Shown here: positions 34,420 to 43,013 of the stretch, one piece after another
How positions within the stretch are numbered: position 1 is the stretch's first letter
How the letters are laid out: every line of letters begins with the position of its first letter
Assembly: GCF_003254055.1 (NCBI RefSeq)
Contig: NZ_QKZT01000022.1
Span: forward strand, 23,188 to 87,187
DNA: 64,000 nt
Reading direction: 5' to 3'
From: Algoriphagus chordae
GTDB taxonomy: Bacteria; Bacteroidota; Bacteroidia; Cytophagales; Cyclobacteriaceae
Position numbers and translations under genes: made by a program
The notes under the pieces: generated by a model
The model's input: the letters and a program-made list of their open reading frames with translations, nothing else
Databases searched by the model: none
What the model was told of the DNA's origin: nothing

Positions 34420-35448
34420 CTAAACTAGTGCTTTTTTACAAAATTCAACACATTTCTGAACCTCTTTGACAGCATCTGATCCTTCAGGGATCTGGTATTC
34501 CAACTCAATGGTAGCCGGGAACTTATACTTATTTTTTGCCATCAGATTTAATAATTCAGGGATAGGCGTGTCTCCAGTTCCCCACGGCAAGTTTCCTTTG
34601 CCGTTGGCAGGGGTTTGACGGTCTTTGGTATGCATGCTGAGAATGCGCTTATGTTGCTTTTCTATCAGAGGAATTAGGTCTGTATTTCCTGCAGCGATGT
34701 AATGCCCTGCGTCTAGATTTAGCCCATTTCTCTTGCTTTGCTCTAACGCAGTGTCCCAAAATGTAAAGGTCTCCTGCTCATGACCATGATAGCCAACAGA
34801 CATTTTATATTTTTCTCCTAGTTTCCCCAGGCGTAAGGTATGTGCATCATTTGAAGGATGCTCAAGAGTGACATGACTAGCACCCAAAGCCTTCGCAGCA
34901 GTCATTCCATAGGCGATTTCTTCATCGGAAGCATTTATACCAAAAGCATTTGGTTTAAAAGCATATATGCTGACCCCTGCATCGTTGTACATTTTACGCA
35001 TTTTCTCAAAAGGCGCCGTACCAACCTTATTTCTCCATGCTGCAACTTCTTTTCCGTAAGCCTCAGACTGAGCAGTCATATCTGCTAGCTTGGCTTTTTC
35101 CTCAGTAGTGAGTTCTTCTCCTTTTCTTTGTTTTGATCTAAGCGGGTACATTTCCCGCATGTTGACAGGATTCGTTGGTTTTCCTGCGAAAGACTCTGCC
35201 GGATCGCCCATAAGTTCTATGGCAGAAAGCCCAGAATCAAGTACATATTGAAGGGTTGCCTCGGCGCTCTGATCTGGTAAAGATCTGAATGAATAGGTAA
35301 TACAGCCTATTTGTACTCCATTGATCAAAGAGTTTGGCTTATTAAGAGACTTGATGATGGCTGGAGCGCCCTGCAGCCAGGATGGAGCCATCGCTAGTCC
35401 ACCTATTCCAAGTGCGGATTTTATGAGGAATTCTCTTCTATTTTTCAT
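34420..35448 (-). CDS. Exported sugar isomerase/epimerase-like TIM barrel (twin-arginine signal)
   Basis: A protein of 342 residues with a twin-arginine-type N-terminus (MKNRREFLIKSALGIGGLA), so it is folded before export to the periplasm. The barrel is of the same xylose-isomerase-like superfamily as the gene at 31169: GLSAIELMGDPAESF, HVTLEHPS (Glu), GYHGHEQETF, NGLNLDAGHY and PATIELEYQIP. An insert of about 45 residues (99-145, KQRKGEELTTEEKAK) is unusual. Periplasmic members of this group occur in loci for 3-keto-glycoside breakdown, together with Gfo/Idh/MocA proteins such as those at 43014 and 44396. No DUF1080 hydrolase was seen nearby. Confidence 0.87.
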   Translation of the reverse strand: MKNRREFLIKSALGIGGLAMAPSWLQGAPAIIKSLNKPNSLINGVQIGCITYSFRSLPDQSAEATLQYVLDSGLSAIELMGDPAESFAGKPTNPVNMREMYPLRSKQRKGEELTTEEKAKLADMTAQSEAYGKEVAAWRNKVGTAPFEKMRKMYNDAGVSIYAFKPNAFGINASDEEIAYGMTAAKALGASHVTLEHPSNDAHTLRLGKLGEKYKMSVGYHGHEQETFTFWDTALEQSKRNGLNLDAGHYIAAGNTDLIPLIEKQHKRILSMHTKDRQTPANGKGNLPWGTGDTPIPELLNLMAKNKYKFPATIELEYQIPEGSDAVKEVQKCVEFCKKALV

Positions 35449-35593
35449 GTTGTTCTGGGTTTGAGTACTGAGTTAAACTTCAAATTAGTATTTACTTTTT
35501 CTTTTTTACTGAAAAGTTTACCCATAATTTCATTTTCGGGCTGAGAGGTCATATACTCGTTTAAAGATTTTGCCTGATAAAAATTACTGAGAA

Positions 35594-36025
35594 ATGGATT
35601 ACGAAGTAAATAATATTACCAAGAGGATAGCTAGGGGAGACTTTCTCAGTGAGTTACAATTCAATACCTCGAGGAGTGGAGGTGCAGGCGGACAGCATGT
35701 AAATAAGGTTGAATCCAAAGTTCAACTGAAATTTGATATCCCTAATTCCCGTCAGTTGAGCGAGGAGGAAAAGGCAATGGTGCTAGAAAAACTGCAGACT
35801 AAAACTGATCAAGATGGGGTGTTGCAGTTGCAGTCACAGGAAAAGCGATCACAAATTCAAAATAAGGAGTTGGTGATCCGGAAGTTCGAGGACCTGCTGC
35901 GTAAGGCTTTTCAAAAGAAGCGAATCCGAAAAGCTACCAAACCAAAAAAAGGAGCAATCGAGAAGCGGCTCAAAGCAAAAAAAAATCAGGCGGAGAAAAA
36001 GGCAAATCGTAACTGGAAAGCGTAA
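35594..36025 (+). CDS. arfB: Alternative ribosome-rescue factor ArfB
   Basis: A cytoplasmic protein of 143 residues. The peptidyl-tRNA hydrolysis motif is GGAGGQHVNKVESKVQLKF (GGQ at about 32-34), preceded by LQFNTSRSGG. The C-terminal tail from about 100 is highly basic (KKRIRKATKPKKGAIEKR) and would sit in the mRNA channel of stalled ribosomes. Length and layout match YaeJ/ArfB. A decayed copy of its last 23 codons lies at 37885-37953, about 1.9 kb downstream. Confidence 0.95.
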   Translation: MDYEVNNITKRIARGDFLSELQFNTSRSGGAGGQHVNKVESKVQLKFDIPNSRQLSEEEKAMVLEKLQTKTDQDGVLQLQSQEKRSQIQNKELVIRKFEDLLRKAFQKKRIRKATKPKKGAIEKRLKAKKNQAEKKANRNWKA

Positions 36026-36094
36026 AGTTTTGGCAGTTGTCGCAGTGATCAGTTTTCAGTCGCAGGAGCTATTGTGATAAGTTTCGATTCAGTA

Positions 36095-36484
36095 TTAGAA
36101 GTCTTTTATCAGGACTGTGTATTGTTTCGTTGAATCAGGTTTGTAGATCTGAATGGGGTAATTGCCAGTAGGCTTCATTATTTGTAAGGTGTAAACTGGT
36201 TCTGTATTTGAAATAATATTCAATTTATCCTGATTTCGGAAAAGCTTGTAATCATCCAGTTTTAAATCCAAGTATCTGTCAATATTGTCGAATTTTTTGA
36301 TGTAGATAGTGTCATTATCAAGTCCCGTAATAGGAGCACTTGCTAATGAGTCTAAAACATTCTCCTGATGCTCGTAGGTAGGTTTTTCCTGGGTTAACTC
36401 ACGGAATTTGGTCTGATAACCCTGTGAGAAAGAAACAGCATAAGTGCTGATAGTCAGTAAAATAACTAGGATTTGCTTTTTCAT
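36095..36484 (-). CDS. Small exported hypothetical protein
   Basis: A protein of 129 residues with a signal peptide (MKKQILVILLTISTYAVSFS, cleavage before QG). The mature part is charged and rich in Asp, Tyr and Lys, with INNTDTIYIKKFDNIDRYLD-like and QIYKPDSTKQYTVLIKDF strands. It could be a small beta-sandwich. No family is recognised. It is convergent with arfB, with 69 bases between, and 160 bases separate it from the PAS gene on its 5' side. Confidence 0.68.
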   Translation of the reverse strand: MKKQILVILLTISTYAVSFSQGYQTKFRELTQEKPTYEHQENVLDSLASAPITGLDNDTIYIKKFDNIDRYLDLKLDDYKLFRNQDKLNIISNTEPVYTLQIMKPTGNYPIQIYKPDSTKQYTVLIKDF

Positions 36485-36644
36485 ATCTCTTATAAATTAA
36501 TGATAGCTCAGCATCTCACCATGCATTTGGGCATGAAAGTTTAAAACTGGAATAAGTTAAAAAATAAACTTCAGGTAGTTATCCATTTTAACGTTTTATA
36601 TGAAATCAAAAGATTTTGAAATCAAAAATAACCTAATCTGATTC

Positions 36645-37463
36645 TCATATATTCATCTTCTGAGAAAGCTCCTTTAAAGCTTCGTCCAGTTCTTGTCCTG
36701 AAGATTTCAAATGTTTGATGAGATCTGTTTTCTCATTAGAGTCAAGTTGCACATTTTGAAATAGTTCTATGATACCTAGTATTCTTGCCAATGGAGCGCG
36801 CACGAGATGAGATTGGTCCGAAGCAAGTTCCAGAAGTTGCTTGTTTTTAGCTTCCAAAGAATGCAGAAATGTTTCTTGCTTGGTGATGTTTTGAAATGCA
36901 GCTAAATATCCCTCTAAGACACCTTTTTTATCTTTAAGTACGATCCCATACAATTCGATAATGATAGCATTTCCTTGCTTGTCTTGTAAATACTTGTTGA
37001 TGATAAAACCTTTTTCGGATTCAGACATTCTAATTTTATCTAATTTCTTCTGATCTTCTTCTAGGTATTCAGGAGGGGTGAAGTCTATTACTTTTTTGCC
37101 AATGATTTCCTTATCAGTATAGCCGATGATCTCCAAAATATTGGGGCTGACGTAAGTGAAATAACCATCTTCATTCACTTTGATTATTCCCAAATTAGGG
37201 TTGGTGAATAGTAGTTCAAGTTCTTGTTTTCTGCCGTTGACTTCGTCATAGAGTTTTTTGATCAAATAGTAAAGCATAAGCCCAGTAAGAAAGACATACA
37301 GGCAACCTTTGATCATCTGAAATCGGGACATCGCTCGGGTATTGTCACTAAAAATATTACTGATAATGATATCACTGAAAAGTATCCAGTTGATTCCTAC
37401 CACCATGTAAACAGCCACGATAGCCCAAGGCTGATTAATAGAAAATATTTTTTCTTTGGACAT
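36645..37463 (-). CDS. Membrane PAS-HisKA protein lacking an ATPase domain
   Basis: A protein of 272 residues. Two membrane helices (about 12-36 and 52-70) are followed by a PAS domain (about 80-195, LLFTNPNLGIIKVNEDGYF, SPNILEIIGYTDKEIIGK, LAAFQNITKQE). The C-terminal part is a HisKA-like dimerisation helix pair, with His219 in DQSHLVRAPLARILG, the usual H-box of Bacteroidota PAS kinases. It ends at residue 272, where a HATPase_c domain would begin, and none is found in the 160 bases downstream. The protein may be phosphorylated by another kinase or may only signal by dimerisation. There is no response regulator in the neighbourhood. Confidence 0.8.
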   Translation of the reverse strand: MSKEKIFSINQPWAIVAVYMVVGINWILFSDIIISNIFSDNTRAMSRFQMIKGCLYVFLTGLMLYYLIKKLYDEVNGRKQELELLFTNPNLGIIKVNEDGYFTYVSPNILEIIGYTDKEIIGKKVIDFTPPEYLEEDQKKLDKIRMSESEKGFIINKYLQDKQGNAIIIELYGIVLKDKKGVLEGYLAAFQNITKQETFLHSLEAKNKQLLELASDQSHLVRAPLARILGIIELFQNVQLDSNEKTDLIKHLKSSGQELDEALKELSQKMNI

Positions 37464-37884
37464 ATGCGGGATTTATAAGACACAGCAGCCTTTGAAGATT
37501 TTCGCTAGTTTCATTTAATTTCCAATAAGTTAAAAATTAATCTGACTTAGTCTGGATATTTTTTAATGGTAAATTAGCTTTTAGCAAATAATTAGCTGCG
37601 TGGTGTCGACCATGCCGAATATAATAACGTTTACCAAGATGAATGAATAGTCCTGATAAACCAATTCACCTAACTCACTTAGGGATTGGGAGAGTAAACA
37701 GGGATCTTTGATTTGACCGAAGTTTGCATCCAGAATCCAATTGCACGAAACCGAAATAAAGCTTCCCTTGCTTTTTGATGAATATTGCTCTTTCCTCCCA
37801 ATTCTTTGATTTAATTAAGTACTATTAATCTAAATACAGATTACTCATTGATGTTTGAATTTCCTTTTTACATTTCCTAAAACG
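37464..37884. other. Gene-free stretch upstream of the PAS gene
   Basis: About 420 bases, AT-rich, with no convincing gene or repeat. It should contain the promoter of the PAS gene at its left end, but no clear box was found. It runs into the arfB-like remnant. Confidence 0.5.
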
Positions 37885-37953
37885 TGAGCAACCGAGAACC
37901 AGCTCAAAGCCAAGAAAAATTAGACTGAGAAAAAGGCTAATCATAACCTAAGC
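37885..37953 (+). pseudogene. Decayed fragment of the arfB 3' end
   Basis: Read in frame from 37885, the sequence gives stop, ATENQLKAKKN, stop, TEKKANHNLS. The arfB tail from 35956 reads AIEKRLKAKKN, Q, AEKKANRNWK, so about 15 of 21 residues are identical and the nucleotide match is about 80% by eye. It carries two in-frame stop codons and lacks the rest of the gene. It is the remnant of a duplication, with two minus-strand genes between it and the intact arfB. Confidence 0.8.
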
Positions 37954-37960
37954 CAAATCC

Positions 37961-39175
37961 CTACTTCAAACTCTCCAGCACCAGTCTCACCAACTCATTC
38001 TTATCAGCACCCGGTATCCACCGAGCGACGATTACCAAGTCATTTTCCTGATCTACATAGATCATGTTGGTGCCTGCTCCAATATGGGAATAAGCTGTTT
38101 TAGGAGCTGCAGGAATGTCTTTTAGATCGTAGTTCAGGAAGTAATTCATAAATCCATATCCTTGATTTGCGGGGGTAGGAGTTTTGGATTTTTCGATCCA
38201 GGATGTCGGTATCAATTGCTCACCATTCCAATTGCCATTATTCATCGTCAGGTAGCCGAATCTAGCCTGATCATAGGCAGAGAGCATCATGCCGCCGCCC
38301 CAGTGTGATCCACCACTTACGGATTGCATGATTTGTCCATCGATAATCACAAAGGAATTTTCATAGCCAGTCCATCGCCATGTATCGCTGGCGCCGATGG
38401 GATCCATGATGTGTTCTTTGAGGACTTTGGGAAGAGGTTTTCTCCAGATATTCATCAAGGCAAGGGCAAGCACATTCACACGGGTATCGTTGTATTCGTA
38501 GACCGAACCTGGAGCATTTTGTGGTCTCGCTCTCTTCTCTTTTGCTCCCTCACGAGGTCGATCAGCCCAGTCAGGCTTACCCCAAAGGGAGCCTTCCCAA
38601 TCTGATGTCTGACGCAGGAGGTGATTCCAAGTGATGCTGCGGTTGTGTTCAGTAGAGAAAAGTTCGAACGTATCTTCATCCTCAAAATGATCTGCCTTAT
38701 TAATGCTGAGTTTGCTTGGATCGTACGGATAGATAGGCGCCATATAGGGATAAACCAAATCATTTTCATCCGAAATCAGTCCTGCTTTCACGGCCAAACC
38801 AGCTGTGGTAGAAAGGAAGCTTTTGGCTACAGAAAATGTAAGATCCACACGTGCTGGATCGCCCCATTGTCCAACGATATAGCCTTTGTAAATTATCAAT
38901 CCTGTAGCAGGCCCTCGCATTTTCATAGGGCCTATTGGATATCCAAAGGGTTCTCTGCCGAAACCGCCTTCATAATGCGCGATTTTCAGATTTGGGTTTT
39001 CCTGACTTTCATGAGCGATCGCAAAGTCTATCGCATCTTTGATCTTTGCGGCATCGAGCCCCAAGGCTTCCGGGCTTTTGCTTTCCCAGTGGTTTTTTTC
39101 GGGAAAATAGGATTGTGCCTGTACTGCGGTGGCCAAAGAGAGTAAGAGTAAGAATAAGATAATTTGTCTTGTCAT
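37961..39175 (-). CDS. Exported serine hydrolase, beta-lactamase-like
   Basis: A protein of 404 residues with a signal peptide (MTRQIILFLLLLSLATAVQAQ). The SxxK motif is SVAKSF, in LTFSVAKSFLSTTAGLAV (about 115), followed by a YEYND motif (SVYEYNDTRVN, the YxN position) and a C-terminal GAGTNMIYVDQENDLVIVARW strand with a GAG in place of the KTG triad. Sequence between the motifs (WEGSLWGKPDWADRP) belongs to the beta-lactamase-related serine hydrolase group rather than to resistance enzymes. Periplasmic; substrate unknown. It starts 7 bases from the arfB remnant's end. Confidence 0.87.
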   Translation of the reverse strand: MTRQIILFLLLLSLATAVQAQSYFPEKNHWESKSPEALGLDAAKIKDAIDFAIAHESQENPNLKIAHYEGGFGREPFGYPIGPMKMRGPATGLIIYKGYIVGQWGDPARVDLTFSVAKSFLSTTAGLAVKAGLISDENDLVYPYMAPIYPYDPSKLSINKADHFEDEDTFELFSTEHNRSITWNHLLRQTSDWEGSLWGKPDWADRPREGAKEKRARPQNAPGSVYEYNDTRVNVLALALMNIWRKPLPKVLKEHIMDPIGASDTWRWTGYENSFVIIDGQIMQSVSGGSHWGGGMMLSAYDQARFGYLTMNNGNWNGEQLIPTSWIEKSKTPTPANQGYGFMNYFLNYDLKDIPAAPKTAYSHIGAGTNMIYVDQENDLVIVARWIPGADKNELVRLVLESLK

Positions 39176-39346
39176 TGCTTATAACTTTGTCTGAGTTTAC
39201 TAAATAAGCATTTAATCAATTCAATTTTCGGAAATTATTGAAAACCTGTTTTAAAAAACAGATGGATTGTTACACATTCAATTTGCTTGGTTCAAACCTC
39301 CGGCGTCCTATCTCCCTAGTTTCCACATTTTCATTAACTTCGCAAC

Positions 39347-39691
39347 ATGGAAAATATACCTGCTTGCCCTGCCTGCAACTCACCCTATGGCTATGAATTA
39401 GATGGAAAGTTGATCTGCCCAGAATGTAGTTTTGAGTGGACCTTCGACACAGTTCTAGAAGAAGAAGCCGAAGAAGGATTAGTGGTCAAAGATTCCAATG
39501 GAACCATACTCGCTGATGGTGATGCTGTTACCATCATAAAAGATTTACCCGTAAAAGGAGCACCCAAACCAATCAAAGCCGGGACTAAAGTGAAGAGTAT
39601 TCGCTTGGTAGAAGGAGATCACAACATCGACTGTAAGATCGACGGTTTTGGCTCTATGGCGCTGAAAAGTGAGTTTGTGAAGAAAGCTTAG
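39347..39691 (+). CDS. yjdM: YjdM/PhnA-like zinc-ribbon protein
   Basis: A cytoplasmic protein of 114 residues. The N-terminal zinc ribbon has two CPxC pairs: CPACNSPYGYELDGK and CPECSFEWTF. The C-terminal domain follows as DSNGTILADGDAVTIIKDL, KGAPKPIKAGTKVKSIRLVEG and a conserved GDHNIDCKIDGFG. The family was once linked to phosphonoacetate metabolism (PhnA), but that link is weak and its role is unclear. It is divergent from the serine-hydrolase gene. Confidence 0.93.
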   Translation: MENIPACPACNSPYGYELDGKLICPECSFEWTFDTVLEEEAEEGLVVKDSNGTILADGDAVTIIKDLPVKGAPKPIKAGTKVKSIRLVEGDHNIDCKIDGFGSMALKSEFVKKA

Positions 39692-39718
39692 CGATTTACG
39701 ATTTCAGATATTTGATTT
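39692..39718 (+). repeat. CGATTTACGATTTC repeat after yjdM
   Basis: CGATTTACGATTTCAGATAT and the following TTTGATTTCG lie directly after the yjdM stop codon. This is the inverse orientation of the CGTAAATC family seen after mnmA and after the isomerase at 31169. Confidence 0.5.
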
Positions 39719-39751
39719 CGGATTGCTGGAATAAACTTAGACGCTTGATTA

Positions 39752-40933
39752 TCAATCATTCTCAGGTTCTGGGGCGGTGTAGTTATAGACTATTTCCCCT
39801 TCTTCTGATTCGAATGTGAACTTGATGGTTTTTTGACCATATATTTCTGACCAATCCATATTTAGCTGTTCACAAAATGGTATAGAATCTAGGTGTAAAT
39901 CATTTACTGAGCGTAAAATTTGGCCTTTTCGCACTCCCGCTAGGTATGCATAAGATTTTGACTCAATGACTGTAACTTGATTATCTACCATTTGAAAATC
40001 CAATTTTCTTTTGAAATCAAGATTTGCATTTTCATAAGGCTGAACATAAAACCTATCTTTTACTAGGTCGATCACCACAATAGCTTTTTCGAGAAGTCCA
40101 GCGCCTAAATTTGAGACAAACTCTGTTTCAAAGGTGTTAACTGGCACATTTGAAAAAATAGTTTCTCCTACACGTAATCCTTCAGTTTCAAATGAATAGT
40201 TCAGCATGTCCTGCTGTGAACCAAACAATCCTCGTGCTGTGAAAGAGTGGATTGTGTCAGTGATAATGTCCTCAGAAAATATATTGTCATCAATCATTTT
40301 CTCAAATGTGTTTTTACTCATATTGAAAAATCTATTTCCTGATCCAGTATCAAACTGTACCAATTCAGCGGCGTTGGTTCCGACATAATATATTGGAATC
40401 AAAGGAGTTTTTTGTTGATCAGTATACTTTATTTCGACAAAATCGGAATAGTCATTTTCTAAAGAACTCAATGATTTAGATATGGTTAATCGTTTATTTC
40501 TAAGATCGATTTCAATAACTTTTTCATCAAAAAATTCTAGACCCAAATATCCATCTAAATGAACATTACAGACCTCATACATATTACTAGGAGCTATTAT
40601 AGATGTTTTAAGATTCCTGACTTTAATGTCTCCAACAGTAATTTCCGGAATAATGGTATGTGTCACAGAATCGGTATTTCCATAATAATCCATACCATGA
40701 TGCCAGCCAATAGAATCTAAGCCAAGCCTTTGTGCTGCGTCTGGAGAGATTGTAGTAGGAGCTCCAGTATCAAATTGAAAAGTAAAGACTTCCCCATTGA
40801 TTTCTGCCGAGATGAATATTGCATTTCTCATCACTTCAAATGGAATTACTTCCGTTACATTCCTCACATATTTACTATAAAAAAATGCAACTACTGCCAA
40901 TACAATTGTTGCTACAAAAAGTCTTTTGATCAT
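39752..40933 (-). CDS. Membrane-anchored aspartyl protease-like protein with PDZ-like tail
   Basis: A protein of 393 residues with an N-terminal membrane anchor (MIKRLFVATIVLAVVAFFY). Two retropepsin-like halves each have a DTG motif: Asp55 in FQFDTGAPTTIS and Asp195 in VQFDTGSGNRFF. So the two lobes of one active site may be in a single chain, as in pepsin. The flap-like LDGYLGLEFFDEKVIEID and GAGLLEKAIVVIDL segments belong to the same family. The C-terminal part (about 310-385) is PDZ-like (YLAGVRKGQILRSVND). Acts outside the inner membrane. Isolated between yjdM and the ThuA gene. Confidence 0.85.
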   Translation of the reverse strand: MIKRLFVATIVLAVVAFFYSKYVRNVTEVIPFEVMRNAIFISAEINGEVFTFQFDTGAPTTISPDAAQRLGLDSIGWHHGMDYYGNTDSVTHTIIPEITVGDIKVRNLKTSIIAPSNMYEVCNVHLDGYLGLEFFDEKVIEIDLRNKRLTISKSLSSLENDYSDFVEIKYTDQQKTPLIPIYYVGTNAAELVQFDTGSGNRFFNMSKNTFEKMIDDNIFSEDIITDTIHSFTARGLFGSQQDMLNYSFETEGLRVGETIFSNVPVNTFETEFVSNLGAGLLEKAIVVIDLVKDRFYVQPYENANLDFKRKLDFQMVDNQVTVIESKSYAYLAGVRKGQILRSVNDLHLDSIPFCEQLNMDWSEIYGQKTIKFTFESEEGEIVYNYTAPEPEND

Positions 40934-41007
40934 GTGTTGGAAAAATTAAAGCCCAATAGTTGAATGCACATACGATTCAACTACTGGACTTTTAAATAGT
41001 AAACTCT

Positions 41008-41934
41008 TTACTTACCAATCGGCGTTTCATCTACTTTCACATCTCCAGCCACGTACTGAAGAGCATCTAGGAAGTAGGCTAAAACATTTGCGTTTTCGAA
41101 GCTTTGTGCATTGTGAGAAGTAGAGATATACATTGCTCTACCTTTGCCATCTTTTCTGATCCAAGAAACGTAGGTTTTGCCTGAAGTTTTCTCCTGACCT
41201 TTTCTTTGACCTTCGATTTCAGCATTGTTGAAATAAGTCAGAGGATGGAAATCCAACTCATCATAAGCATTCTTATAGAAATATGGCTCATCTACGTGAT
41301 TGTAACCCTCAGCAGGAAGTGACTTGGTCAGTGGATGCGTAGGATCTACTATTCTTACCTGGAACGCCTGCTGCTTGGTGTGATAATCAAAGCTACCACC
41401 AGTCAACTTAGAGAATTCCATAGAGTTGTTGAACATCGTATCACCACCATGCACAAGTAGAATTCCACCGCCTTTTTTCACATAATTAATGATGTTTTGC
41501 TCCAATTTATTCGCTTCAGCCCACACCGTAGCGCTGTCAAGAGATGTGTCTTCGCTAAGCTTATCCACGAATAGATTTCTATATTGTGGTTTAGAGTTAG
41601 TGTTGTTGAAAACCACTGCATCAAACTCCTTAAGCTTATCTTTCTCCATCATCGCGATATCAGTGCTGGTAGTCACCTCAAAAGTTCCGCTTTTGTCGGA
41701 AATGATCTGTATCATCGCCTGTGTGTGTGGATTTACCCAGTGCCAGAAGCCTGTGTGTAGGGAAAAGACTAAAATCTTTCTTTTCTTTTTGAAAGGGAAA
41801 TTGGCCTTTTCAGGTGCCAGTTCCGTGATTTTGTCTTTCCAAGCTTGATCCAAAGGAATCTCTTTTGGGTTTTGTGCCAATGCAAAATTGACAGAGGCTA
41901 GGAAAACGATTGCGTAGATAATAATCTTCTTCAT
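41008..41934 (-). CDS. Exported ThuA-domain protein
   Basis: A protein of 308 residues with a signal peptide (MKKIIIYAIVFLASVNFALAQ). The ThuA fold (glutamine-amidotransferase-like) shows KILVFSLHTGFWHWVNPH, MEKDKLKEFDAVVFNNTNS, GGGILLVHGGDTMFNN (the nucleophile elbow region, without Cys), and GKGRAMYISTSHNAQSF. ThuA proteins are associated with trehalose or other sugar use, but their catalytic step is not settled. It is divergent from the DUF6807 gene with about 80 bases between. Confidence 0.9.
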   Translation of the reverse strand: MKKIIIYAIVFLASVNFALAQNPKEIPLDQAWKDKITELAPEKANFPFKKKRKILVFSLHTGFWHWVNPHTQAMIQIISDKSGTFEVTTSTDIAMMEKDKLKEFDAVVFNNTNSKPQYRNLFVDKLSEDTSLDSATVWAEANKLEQNIINYVKKGGGILLVHGGDTMFNNSMEFSKLTGGSFDYHTKQQAFQVRIVDPTHPLTKSLPAEGYNHVDEPYFYKNAYDELDFHPLTYFNNAEIEGQRKGQEKTSGKTYVSWIRKDGKGRAMYISTSHNAQSFENANVLAYFLDALQYVAGDVKVDETPIGK

Positions 41935-41977
41935 GGGGTATTTAGATGAACGGGTTAGTCAATAATTTAGATTTCTA

Positions 41978-41985
41978 TATCTTTA
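41978..41985 (+). promoter_or_regulatory. Possible promoter -7 box of the sugar operon
   Basis: TATCTTTA is one base off TAnnTTTG and lies 30 bases before the start of the DUF6807 gene. No good -33 element was seen. Confidence 0.35.
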
Positions 41986-42014
41986 AAATTCAATCCAAAT
42001 AACCTGATTTTTAT

Positions 42015-42983
42015 ATGATATTCAAAAGGATTTTCTGTGTACCAGCGATTTACCTATGCTTAATGGTGTCGGTTTATGCGCAAAATGTGACCTTAAAAGA
42101 GACAGATAACGGAATTGATTTCGTAATTGGTAATCAGTCTGTTCTAACCTATCAAACGGCTGTAGAAGATGTCCCAGAAGGTATCAAAAAAGATTTTGCT
42201 AAATCTGGATTTATTCATCCACTAAAATCACCCTCAGGTCAAGTTCTTACGAGAATCCAACCTACAGACCATTATCATCACTATGGAATATGGGGACCCT
42301 GGACCCGTGCAACCATCTCTGGAAGAGAGGTTGATTTTTGGAATCTTGGTGATCAAAAGGGAAGGGTGGATTTCTCACATGTGCTTTCTGAAAAGGTAGC
42401 TGGCGGAGCTGCTGAACTAAATGTTCGACAGAATCACTTAGATCTAAAAGCTCCTGAATCCGAGCGTATTGCCATTGAAGAAGATCTTCGTATCAAGGTA
42501 AAACCTGCAGATAAAGGTCGCTACATGGTGGATTACACCAGTACGATTGAGACTGAGATTCCAGGTGGTATCTTGCTAGATGATTACCGTTATGGTGGTG
42601 GAATTGGTTTTCGAGCCACTGAGAAATGGGGTTCAGATAATAGTACCATTTTAACTTCAGAAGGAGATACTAGAAATACTGCGGATGGTACCAATGCGAA
42701 ATGGATCATCGTACAGGGCGAAACTGACGACTCTTCGGGTGAGAGTGGGATTCTTTTCATGAGCCACAATACGAATAAAGCTCATCCAGAACCACTACGT
42801 GTTTGGCCAGAGAATACCTACAATGGTATCGGTAATGTCTTTATCGAATTCACTCCGATCAGACATGATTCTTGGGAATTGGAGCCTAATAAACGATATA
42901 CCTTAAAATACAGAATGATTGTCTATGACGGTGTCATGACAGCTGAAGAAGCAAATGCCTACTGGCGTGCATTCGTGAAATAA
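42015..42983 (+). CDS. DUF6807 (PmoA-like) exported protein
   Basis: A protein of 322 residues with a signal peptide (MIFKRIFCVPAIYLCLMVSVYAQ). DUF6807 marks are FIHPLKSPSGQVLTRIQP, DHYHHYGIWGPWTRATISGREVDFW (the His-rich motif), a GGILLDDYRYGGGIGFRATE segment and GILFMSHNTNKAHPEPLRVWPEN. The name PmoA in some databases is historical; there is no link to particulate methane monooxygenase. It forms the first gene of an operon with two oxidoreductase genes (gaps of 30 and 11 bases), so it probably works on the same sugar compound. Confidence 0.87.
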   Translation: MIFKRIFCVPAIYLCLMVSVYAQNVTLKETDNGIDFVIGNQSVLTYQTAVEDVPEGIKKDFAKSGFIHPLKSPSGQVLTRIQPTDHYHHYGIWGPWTRATISGREVDFWNLGDQKGRVDFSHVLSEKVAGGAAELNVRQNHLDLKAPESERIAIEEDLRIKVKPADKGRYMVDYTSTIETEIPGGILLDDYRYGGGIGFRATEKWGSDNSTILTSEGDTRNTADGTNAKWIIVQGETDDSSGESGILFMSHNTNKAHPEPLRVWPENTYNGIGNVFIEFTPIRHDSWELEPNKRYTLKYRMIVYDGVMTAEEANAYWRAFVK

Positions 42984-43013
42984 TAATAAGTGATAATTAA
43001 CCCTGAATAAGTA

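Noticed and set aside
38621..39145. A 174-codon plus-strand frame inside the serine hydrolase gene
   Set aside because: Antisense to a clear SxxK hydrolase; its composition (Cys, Arg, Ile rich) is not protein-like.
37961..39175. Beta-lactam resistance gene
   Set aside because: SxxK hydrolases of this kind are mostly esterases or peptidases; the KTG triad is not preserved.
42015..42983. PmoA-type methane oxidation
   Set aside because: The DUF6807 family was once labelled PmoA, but the sequence is an exported His-rich protein in a sugar operon, with no PmoB or PmoC.
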